Shown here one piece after another: positions 6,957 to 12,630 of a DNA stretch of 12,630 nucleotides. Position numbers and translations under genes: made by a program. This DNA comes from Methylococcaceae bacterium (GTDB lineage: Bacteria > Pseudomonadota > Gammaproteobacteria > Methylococcales > Methylomonadaceae): NCBI GenBank assembly GCA_030618325.1, contig JAUXDP010000067.1:1-12630 (forward strand). Direction: 5' to 3'. The notes under the pieces were generated by a model, which was not told the DNA's origin, searched no databases, and saw nothing but the letters and a program-made list of their open reading frames with translations. Position 1 is the first letter of the stretch. Each line of letters opens with the position of its first letter.

Positions 6957-8186
6957 CTACCGTCGTTTCCAGTTTAACCGGCCAAATAAGCCATCTGCCT
7001 CATCATTTGGTCCAGCTGTAAAATACAGATAATTTGAATGGCCAAGGCTCTCACCGTTTCCAAAAGCCAAGCCCCATAAACCATCAATATGGACAGATTC
7101 ACCTAATTCATTACGCAGGTAACCTGTTTGCTCGCCTGTATTCAAATCAAAGGATACCAGCGTACCATCACCAAAATTTCCCAGAATAATCTCATTTGAG
7201 AAAGGTCCGAATCCATGCGGTGCGATTGCTAATCCCCATGGTGCATTCAAGCGGTTACTATGCTCAAAAGTACGTATATGATTGCCATTGATATCAAATT
7301 CGGCCAAATAGCCTAAACCGGGACCCGCTTCTTCTTCACCAGGTACATCAGTCGTTTTTGCATAGGGAACAAACAGACTTTTTTTACCCGCATATTCAAA
7401 ATATTGAATGTTAAAAGGAGCATAACCTGTTGGAATGTCGCTTGGCTTGGCAAAAGCACCGACTGGATTGAGAGCAGGAAAAACAACAGGATTAAACTGG
7501 GCATCAAATACATCAATACGTTCCAATGCAAAGTTAGCTACATACAACAAATTGCTACTCTCTTCTTGAGTAACAGCAAGTCCTTTATAGACGGATCCCT
7601 CATCTCCAGTTGCTGCAATCGTAAAAGATTTCATGCGTTCAGCATTGCTTGAGCCAGTTTCACCCCAGCACTGGATATTGCCATCTTCAGTTGCCACCAT
7701 GAATTTTCCTGGAGCAGAAATAGGATTATTGCCATCAATAGATAAGCCTTGGCAAGGAAATTCAGATGAGCCATTAAATATTTGGCCGGTGGGGGTGGCT
7801 GGGTCATCATGAGTTGCAGGTGCGGATTCTACCGCAATTAAAGCGGTTTCATTTTGAAACAAAGGAATATCAATCGTATCGCCCACATACAAAGAAACGG
7901 TACCTGAATCAGTATTTGAAATCCACCAGTGTCCACCTGCACCAGCTGGGCGCAAAGCCAGTCCCCAAGCATTCAGCATATCGGAGTCTTCCAAAGTGGT
8001 GCTGTTCCAACGGCGCTCAGTTTTATGCTTATCTACATTATTGCTTACTAAATTACGCTGCATGTAGTAGCCGCGATGTGGATGTAAGTTTTCAGCTGTC
8101 GCGGAAGTACTTACTATAAAGTTACATAATAAAGCGACTGATCCCAATAATAAATGTTTGGAGGTACGCTGTTTAAAGTTATCCAT
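6957..8186 (-). CDS. TIGR03118-family exported beta-propeller protein
   Basis: The protein has 409 aa with an N-terminal signal peptide (about residues 1-31, basic start, hydrophobic LLLGSVALLCNFIV, possible cut after ATA). The mature part matches TIGR03118 throughout: YYMQRNLVSN near the start, LNAWGLALRP, WWISNTDSGTVSLYVGD, PTGQIFNGSSEF, FMVATEDGNIQCWGE, YKGLAV, NFALERIDVFDAQF, GYAPFNIQYF, LNAPWGLAIAPHGFGPFSNEIILGNFGDG, HIDGLWGLAFGNG and LYFTAGPNDEADGLFG. The repeated WGLA/GNFGDG blocks suggest NHL-like propeller blades. Some TIGR03118 members carry their own PEP-CTERM tail; this one ends LFGRLNWKRR and has none, while the gene directly upstream does. AGGAGA precedes the ATG by six bases. 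It lies 50 bases after the PEP-CTERM gene on the same strand and is probably the third gene of the Fur-controlled operon. The biochemical role is unknown. Confidence 0.92.
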   Translation of the reverse strand: MDNFKQRTSKHLLLGSVALLCNFIVSTSATAENLHPHRGYYMQRNLVSNNVDKHKTERRWNSTTLEDSDMLNAWGLALRPAGAGGHWWISNTDSGTVSLYVGDTIDIPLFQNETALIAVESAPATHDDPATPTGQIFNGSSEFPCQGLSIDGNNPISAPGKFMVATEDGNIQCWGETGSSNAERMKSFTIAATGDEGSVYKGLAVTQEESSNLLYVANFALERIDVFDAQFNPVVFPALNPVGAFAKPSDIPTGYAPFNIQYFEYAGKKSLFVPYAKTTDVPGEEEAGPGLGYLAEFDINGNHIRTFEHSNRLNAPWGLAIAPHGFGPFSNEIILGNFGDGTLVSFDLNTGEQTGYLRNELGESVHIDGLWGLAFGNGESLGHSNYLYFTAGPNDEADGLFGRLNWKRR

Positions 8187-8236
8187 AATAATCTCCTATG
8201 AGAATAAAAAAAGGTAAAGTAGTGTGAAAATATTTT

Positions 8237-8982
8237 TTAGGTAAATATTTTACGATTGGAACGGCTTTTAAAACCTAGTGCAATGAGTCCGCTAAAAAAT
8301 AACGGTAAAGCTGCTGGTACGGGTACTGCTGATAATTGCAATTGATATGCAACCGAGGCAGAAGCAATATCACCATCGACAGCCTCGGACAATGCGCCGA
8401 TAAACAGGGTGTAGTCACCCGCAAGTAGAATTCCAGAAAAATTCAGATTAGATTTTTTTTCACTGACTATTTGAGAAAAAATAGTGCCTGTAGATGTGTT
8501 AATTAATTCAACTTCTGACTCGCCAGTACCGAAGGCATTAATAAAGTCACTGGTATAATTAAAACTGTAATCTGAGGTGAGAGTAAATGCTAAATCTACT
8601 ACCGCTTCACCCAGTGAAGTAGCATCATTGTCATCTAACGAACTTATCTCGGTATTTGCCGTGCTGGAAGCAACACCCCAAATTTTATATCCATTGAATG
8701 TTTGAGCTATGTCCAAGCTTAATACTGCTTGGGAATCGGCTGTTGCAGTTGTGATAGCGGTATTTTTCTTATAGGATGCTTTTGCGATTTGTAAAGGGAT
8801 GGTGGTAGATGAATATACCCTCCCTCGCCATAGCCGTCATGATCTCCGCTAAGAAAATCATCTACCGAACCTAATATTCCAACTTTAGATAAGTTGCTTG
8901 TCATAGTGAGTTGGCTCGCTTGTGCTTGAGTAGCAAATAGAGCTGCTAGTGATAAGGTGAGTAGTAAAATATTTTTAGTCAT
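8237..8982 (-). pseudogene. PEP-CTERM (VPxPA) exported protein gene, split by a frameshift
   Basis: Two overlapping frames make one protein of about 248 aa. The first (from ATG 8980-8982) has a signal peptide with cut after QAQA (19-22) or nearby, and runs to GDHDGYGEGG before drifting into a basic tail and a stop at 8719-8721. The second frame, open upstream of its own TTG, continues VYSSTTIPLQIAKASYKK...SQAVLSLDIAQTF and ends with a sorting tail: VPVPAALPLFFSG, a membrane helix (LIALGF) and the basic KSRSNRK. Such tails mark substrates of exosortase for export and surface processing. The shift lies near 8812-8826, where one extra G in the minus-strand GGG tract at 8818-8820 would restore the frame. 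It is either a mutation, a sequencing error or, less likely, recoding. It starts 19 bases after the 97-codon ORF and precedes the TIGR03118 gene by 50 bases. Confidence 0.8.
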
Positions 8983-9001
8983 AGAATTATCTCTTTAAGG
9001 G

Positions 9002-9295
9002 TTAGGTTAGTGGTGTGTTACGAAGACAGGTCTTTAAGCAAAGCCTCTTTAAGCATTGTTTAGAATTTGCATCTAGGCAACGAATGTCTGCTGCGCAAAT
9101 CTGGCGATTTAAGAATAAGGTGTTCAGTTTTTTTGAGCTGATTTCAAAACGGAGCATTTCAATTTCTTGTTTGTTGTCTGCCTGGTTTTTAGTTTTGAAT
9201 AAGAAATCCACGAGCAACCAAACTGAAAACGTCCAGCTTGAAAACAAGTCTGCTTCAGCCCTTTTTTCACGATTAATGGATTCAGATACATACAT
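9002..9295 (-). CDS. Small protein, first ORF of the Fur-controlled unit
   Basis: The ORF has 97 codons from ATG 9293-9295, chosen because AGGAG (complement of 9303-9307) sits seven bases upstream and the Fur-box promoter lies about 40 bases further. An in-frame ATG upstream would lie across the promoter and is unlikely. The product is unrecognised. Residues 18-34 (SSWTFSVWLLVDFLFK) are hydrophobic enough for one weak membrane segment. The middle is charged, and the C-terminal third has five Cys (67, 73, 81, 86, 90) among basic residues (RQICAADIRCLDANSKQC, then LKRLCLKTC). The spacing of these cysteines could suit metal or disulfide binding; this is speculation. The stop is 19 bases before the PEP-CTERM gene, so translation may be coupled. 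A long opposite-strand frame overlaps it but lacks comparable signals. The ORF could also be a non-conserved leader. Confidence 0.5.
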   Translation of the reverse strand: MYVSESINREKRAEADLFSSWTFSVWLLVDFLFKTKNQADNKQEIEMLRFEISSKKLNTLFLNRQICAADIRCLDANSKQCLKRLCLKTCLRNTPLT

Positions 9296-9332
9296 GGGTG
9301 AACTCCTATGGAGTAAGGGAAAGAAATTATTT

Positions 9333-9361
9333 ATATTAATACGAATGATTATCATTTGCAA
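9333..9361 (-). promoter_or_regulatory. Fur-box promoter of the sORF / PEP-CTERM / TIGR03118 unit
   Basis: On the minus strand TTGCAA (complement of 9356-9361) and TAATAT (complement of 9333-9338) are exactly 17 bases apart. A Fur box (9341-9359) fills the spacer and overlaps the -35. Its core AATGATAATCATT is a perfect 6-1-6 palindrome identical to the centre of the classical 19-bp Fur consensus; overall 14 of 19 positions match. Fur with Fe(II) would block RNA polymerase here, so transcription should rise in low iron. Position relative to the AGGAG and ATG at 9293-9295 is right for a 5' leader of about 30 bases. Iron control itself is inferred from the site. Confidence 0.85.
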
Positions 9362-9455
9362 ATATTTGTTTCGTCAGTTGCCCTCCAATTATTTCTACTA
9401 CTTGATAAACTGAGCAAGTGGGTTTGTAGGTGTATTGCAAAAAATATTAAGCTAT

Positions 9456-9489
9456 TGAATACTTGGTAAGTATTTCATCAGTCATGACT
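9456..9489. repeat. Two inverted repeats between the Fur and heat-shock promoters
   Basis: AATACTT-GGT-AAGTATT (9458-9474) is a perfect 7-bp stem that can extend to TGAA/TTCA with one bulged T. Directly after it lies AGTCATGACT (9480-9489), a perfect 10-bp palindrome. Neither has a T-run. They lie between two divergent promoters and might be operators or an insulator-like element; their role is unknown. Confidence 0.4.
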
Positions 9490-9516
9490 AAAAATTAAGC
9501 GGTAGCTTTGCGGGTT

Positions 9517-9545
9517 CTTGAAATGAAGGCTTTTATCCCCCATTT
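9517..9545 (+). promoter_or_regulatory. Sigma-32 heat-shock promoter of clpB
   Basis: CTTGAAA (9517-9523), a 14-base spacer and CCCCATTT (9538-9545) match the E. coli RpoH consensus (CTTGAAA, 13-15 bases, CCCCATNT) at every defined position. The expected start of transcription is near 9552, giving a leader of under 30 bases before the clpB ATG at 9580. This implies heat-shock induction of clpB by sigma-32. Confidence 0.9.
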
Positions 9546-9579
9546 CTTTAGTAACTTAAATATTTAACGAGGATTTCAA

Positions 9580-12156
9580 ATGAGAATGGATAAATTAACC
9601 AGCAAGTTCCAGATGGCTTTAGCAGACGCGCAAAGTTTGGCGTTAGGTAAAGACCATCAGTTTATTGAGCCGGTGCATGTGATGATCGCCTTGCTGGAAC
9701 AGGAGGGCAGCAGTATTAAGCCGTTGTTGACCCAGGCTGGTGTCAATGCTGGATTAGTTAGAACTGATCTAGGCAAGGAATTGGATAATATTGCTACCGT
9801 TTCAGGTACGGGTGGTGATGTTCAAATTTCCAATGGGTTATCACAGTTATTGAATTTAACCGATAAATTCGCGCAAAAACGCGATGATAAATTTATTTCT
9901 AGCGAGCTGTTCTTACTGGCTGCCTGCGAATCTAAAGGTTCTTTGCAAGATATATTGAAAAAAGCCGGGTTGACAGTTCAAGCGTTAGAAAAAGCGATTG
10001 AAAATGTACGGGGCGGTGAAGCGGTTAATGACCCGAATGCAGAAGATCAACGCCAAGCGTTGCAGAAATATACCATTGATCTGACCGAGCGGGCAGAATT
10101 AGGCAAGCTTGATCCAGTGATTGGGCGTGATGATGAAATACGCCGAACCATACAGGTTTTGCAGCGGCGCACCAAAAACAATCCGGTATTAATTGGTGAG
10201 CCTGGGGTGGGTAAAACTGCTATTGTTGAAGGACTGGCACAACGAATTATCAATGGCGAAGTGCCGGAAGGGCTGAAAAACAAACAAGTACTCTCACTGG
10301 ATATGGCTGCTTTGATAGCTGGGGCCAAATTTCGTGGTGAATTTGAGGAGCGTTTAAAAGCGGTTTTGAATGATCTTGCCAAACAGGAAGGGCAGATTAT
10401 TCTTTTTATCGATGAGCTGCACACCATGGTAGGTGCGGGGAAAGCCGAAGGGGCAATGGATGCTGGGAATATGCTGAAACCGGCACTAGCGCGTGGTGAT
10501 TTACATTGTGTGGGTGCAACCACCCTGGATGAGTATCGGCAATACATTGAGAAAGATGCGGCTTTAGAGCGGCGTTTCCAAAAGGTGTTGGTCGATGAGC
10601 CTTCGGTCGAAGATACAGTGGCAATATTGCGTGGATTAAAAGAGCGCTATGAGCTGCATCACAATGTAGACATAACCGATCCTGCAATTATTGCTGCTGC
10701 ACAATTATCACACCGTTATATTTCCGATCGACAATTGCCGGATAAGGCCATAGATCTGATTGATGAAGCAGGTAGCCAGATTCGGATGGAAATGGATTCC
10801 AAGCCGGAAGTGATGGATAAATTAGAGCGGCGTTTGGTGCAATTAAAAATTGAACAGGTAGCTTTAAGTAAAGAGTCTGATGAAGCGTCTAAAAAACGAC
10901 TGAATATTCTGGAAGATGAAATTGAAGAGTTGGAAAAACAGTTTTCTGATCTTGAAGAAATATGGAAAGCTGAGAAAGCGGCATTGCAGGGTTCGGCTTC
11001 CATCAAAGAAAAATTGGAACACGCTCGAAAAGAACTGGAAGTTGCTAGCCGAGCAAATGACTTAACGCGGATGTCAGAGCTTCAATATGGTGAAATTCCT
11101 AAGCTTGAGAAGGAGTTAGATTTGGCTTCCCACGCGGAAATGCAGGATATGACTTTGTTACGTAACAAAGTAACTGAAGTAGAGATTGCCGATGTGGTTG
11201 CCAAATGGACGGGTATTCCTGTCGCAAAAATGCTGGAAGGTGAGCGGGAGAAACTGTTGCGTATGGAAGATGAACTAGCGCAGCGAGTTATTGGGCAGGA
11301 AGAAGCGTTAAAAGCAGTCAGTAACGCTATCCGGCGCTCTCGTGCAGGACTTTCTGATCCTAATAGGCCAAATGGTTCTTTTTTGTTTCTTGGGCCAACG
11401 GGCGTTGGGAAAACTGAACTCTGTAAAGCGTTGGCTGAATTCCTGTTTGATACTGAAGAAGCGATGGTGCGTATCGACATGTCGGAGTTTATGGAAAAAC
11501 ACTCGGTTGCCCGTTTAATCGGTGCACCTCCAGGTTATGTGGGTTATGAAGAAGGTGGCTATCTGACCGAGGCGGTCAGACGGAAACCGTATTCAGTAAT
11601 TTTATTGGACGAGGTGGAAAAAGCGCATCCAGATGTTTTTAATGTATTATTGCAAGTACTTGATGACGGACGCTTGACTGATGGCCAGGGGCGTACCGTC
11701 GATTTTAGAAATTGTGTCATTGTAATGACTTCAAATCTTGGTTCTGACCGGATTCAGGAATTGGCAGGCGATGAAAATTATTCTGCCATGAAAGCAGCCG
11801 TGATGGAAGTTGTCGGAATGCATTTCAGGCCGGAATTTATTAACCGGATTGATGAAGCGGTGGTATTCCATCCATTGGGTAAAGGCCAAATCAGAGCTAT
11901 TTCTGTTATTCAGATTGATCTCCTTAAACAACGTTTGCAAGAGCGAGATATTGGTCTGGAAATTTCCGAAGCAGCACTGGATAAGCTGGGTGAGGCTGGG
12001 TTTGATCCGGTTTATGGGGCCAGACCTTTAAAACGGGCGATTCAGAATCAATTGGAAAATCCGCTGGCTCAGGAAATTTTGGCTGGTCATTTTGTCGCGG
12101 ATGACGTGATTAAGGTTGATGTTAGTGATGACAGGTTGGTGTTTAAAAAAGGCTGA
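9580..12156 (+). CDS. clpB: ATP-dependent disaggregase chaperone ClpB
   Basis: This 858-aa HSP100 hexameric chaperone works with DnaK/DnaJ/GrpE to pull polypeptides out of aggregates in the cytosol after heat stress. Domains run in the standard order. The N-domain (1-~145) is followed by AAA1 with Walker A GEPGVGKT (206-213, Lys212), Walker B Glu279, pore residue Phe251 (Tyr in E. coli) and arginine fingers 331-332. The coiled-coil M-domain lies at about 410-525. AAA2 has Walker A GPTGVGKT (605-612, Lys611), pore GYVGYEEGG (652-660) and Walker B Glu678. It lacks the IGL/F loop of ClpA and ClpX, so it is not a ClpP partner. GAGG seven bases before the ATG supports the start. The codon for residue 149, which is an internal GTG start for the short isoform in E. 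coli, is GTT here, so that isoform is not expected from this site. No clear terminator follows. Confidence 0.98.
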   Translation: MRMDKLTSKFQMALADAQSLALGKDHQFIEPVHVMIALLEQEGSSIKPLLTQAGVNAGLVRTDLGKELDNIATVSGTGGDVQISNGLSQLLNLTDKFAQKRDDKFISSELFLLAACESKGSLQDILKKAGLTVQALEKAIENVRGGEAVNDPNAEDQRQALQKYTIDLTERAELGKLDPVIGRDDEIRRTIQVLQRRTKNNPVLIGEPGVGKTAIVEGLAQRIINGEVPEGLKNKQVLSLDMAALIAGAKFRGEFEERLKAVLNDLAKQEGQIILFIDELHTMVGAGKAEGAMDAGNMLKPALARGDLHCVGATTLDEYRQYIEKDAALERRFQKVLVDEPSVEDTVAILRGLKERYELHHNVDITDPAIIAAAQLSHRYISDRQLPDKAIDLIDEAGSQIRMEMDSKPEVMDKLERRLVQLKIEQVALSKESDEASKKRLNILEDEIEELEKQFSDLEEIWKAEKAALQGSASIKEKLEHARKELEVASRANDLTRMSELQYGEIPKLEKELDLASHAEMQDMTLLRNKVTEVEIADVVAKWTGIPVAKMLEGEREKLLRMEDELAQRVIGQEEALKAVSNAIRRSRAGLSDPNRPNGSFLFLGPTGVGKTELCKALAEFLFDTEEAMVRIDMSEFMEKHSVARLIGAPPGYVGYEEGGYLTEAVRRKPYSVILLDEVEKAHPDVFNVLLQVLDDGRLTDGQGRTVDFRNCVIVMTSNLGSDRIQELAGDENYSAMKAAVMEVVGMHFRPEFINRIDEAVVFHPLGKGQIRAISVIQIDLLKQRLQERDIGLEISEAALDKLGEAGFDPVYGARPLKRAIQNQLENPLAQEILAGHFVADDVIKVDVSDDRLVFKKG

Positions 12157-12210
12157 GCTGTGTAGATGCTTGGTTCCGCTCTTCAAATGAGAAAATGCGA
12201 GGGGTGGAGC

Positions 12211-12239
12211 TTCATTTAAAGCATCAAATGATGTATTAT
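12211..12239 (+). promoter_or_regulatory. Candidate vapBC promoter with palindromic operator
   Basis: TTCATT (12211-12216) and TATTAT (12234-12239, five of six matches to the -10) are 17 bases apart. CATCA-AA-TGATG (12222-12233), a 5-2-5 inverted repeat, sits in the spacer. VapB or the VapBC complex usually represses its own operon by binding such palindromes. The -35 is weak and the operator is inferred from position. Confidence 0.45.
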
Positions 12240-12267
12240 TTATATGTATCTATTAGAGGCAAGAACT

Positions 12268-12477
12268 ATGCGAACTACATTAAATATTGACGATGATTTA
12301 CTAGAGTCTGCATCTGTATTAACAGGTGTAAAGGAGAAAACAATCTTGGTAAGGTATGCTTTGAAAGCCTTGATTGCTCAAGAAAGTGCCAAACGTCTTG
12401 CCAGTCTGGGTGGTAGTGAACCTGAAATAAAAACTATTCCACGTAGGCAAACGGAAAATGTGAATGATCCTTGTTGA
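12268..12477 (+). CDS. vapB: Type II antitoxin, VapB family
   Basis: This 69-aa antitoxin is expected to bind and block the neighbouring VapC RNase and to bind operator DNA. It begins MRTTLNIDDDLLESASVLTG, a ribbon-helix-helix-type N-terminus, followed by EKTILVRYALKALIAQESAKRLASLGGS (23-50), the core of the VapB/DUF2191 family, and a polar C-terminal tail (51-69, IKTIPRRQ) that normally wraps the toxin. I chose ATG at 12268 because AGAGG lies eight bases before it and the family starts MRTTLNI; an in-frame ATG at 12244 would add eight unlikely residues and overlaps the presumed promoter. The stop codon overlaps the vapC start by 14 bases, typical of coupled toxin-antitoxin pairs. It follows clpB by 111 bases in the same direction but probably has its own promoter. 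Confidence 0.88.
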   Translation: MRTTLNIDDDLLESASVLTGVKEKTILVRYALKALIAQESAKRLASLGGSEPEIKTIPRRQTENVNDPC

Positions 12478-12630
12478 TACATCTGTCTGGATTGATCATT
12501 TAAGAAAAACTGACACGATATTAGTGCAATTACTGAACAAAAGCCAAGTACTAATACATCCATTTATTATTGGCGAGTTAGCTTGCGGGAATCTACATGA
12601 ACGCAAACAGATTTTGAGGCTTCTGGAAAA
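12464..12630 (+). CDS. vapC: Type II toxin VapC, PIN-domain RNase (cut by window end)
   Basis: The first 55 residues of a PIN-domain ribonuclease are present, and the rest lies beyond the window. VapC toxins cleave specific RNAs, often initiator tRNA or rRNA, when the antitoxin is degraded. The start MILVDTSVWIDHLRK carries the first catalytic acid Asp5, and the conserved second acid is Glu38 in IIGELACG. The later acidic residues of the PIN active site are not visible. ATG at 12464 lies inside the end of vapB (14-base overlap), so translation is probably coupled and the toxin made in proportion to its antitoxin. Which RNA it cuts cannot be told from the sequence. Confidence 0.88.
   Translation, partial: MILVDTSVWIDHLRKTDTILVQLLNKSQVLIHPFIIGELACGNLHERKQILRLLE

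Noticed and set aside
8740..8775. Programmed -1 frameshifting in the PEP-CTERM gene at an A-rich stretch
   Set aside because: The only candidate, A-AAA-ATA, re-pairs poorly in the A site, and the protein-like reading already changes frame about 60 bases earlier, near the G tracts.
9015..9413. 132-codon plus-strand reading frame opposite the 97-codon ORF
   Set aside because: It starts at GTG with a poor ribosome-binding site, runs across the Fur promoter, and has no signal or family match. The opposite strand has a promoter, a Shine-Dalgarno and operon spacing.
10047..11006. Several long minus-strand frames inside clpB
   Set aside because: They are antisense shadows of strong codon bias in clpB, with Ser/Arg/Pro-rich translations and no start signals.

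Overview
The window reads as a chromosomal segment of a gammaproteobacterium, most likely a methanotroph-type Methylococcales or a relative. PurB and ClpB align closely with the Escherichia coli proteins from memory. A VPxPA-type PEP-CTERM protein next to a TIGR03118 beta-propeller, and several small envelope lipoproteins, also fit that group. The taxonomic call is an inference from these families, because no rRNA or other marker gene is present. Coding density is moderate, and the middle (about 4,090-6,580) is visibly richer in A+T than purB or clpB.

Layout. 1-346: a minus-strand fragment of an SpmA-type nucleoside-recognition membrane protein whose family similarity stops abruptly near position 35, where unrelated sequence begins. 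374-403: terminator of purB. 523-2403 (minus): a His-rich exported protein followed by purB, 54 bases apart and possibly cotranscribed. 2635-3207 (plus): a DUF4136 lipoprotein. 3287-4086 (minus): a LoiP-like M48 metalloprotease lipoprotein with its own terminator. 4649-6286 (plus): a DUF3829 (YiiG-like) lipoprotein and a four-helix DUF4234-like membrane protein. 6581-6829 (minus): a small protein I do not recognise.

6957-9361 (minus) is the most interesting part. A promoter with a near-ideal Fur box exactly between its -35 and -10 faces a 97-codon ORF, then a PEP-CTERM protein gene split by a frameshift, then a TIGR03118 beta-propeller. This looks like an iron-repressed operon for exported proteins, and I know of no described function for the combination. 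The frameshift means the PEP-CTERM member may be inactive in this genome or mis-sequenced.

9517-12156 (plus): clpB behind a near-consensus sigma-32 heat-shock promoter. 12211 to the end: a vapBC toxin-antitoxin pair with a 14-base gene overlap, vapC being cut by the window edge. I saw no rRNA, tRNA or CRISPR array and no complete insertion sequence.
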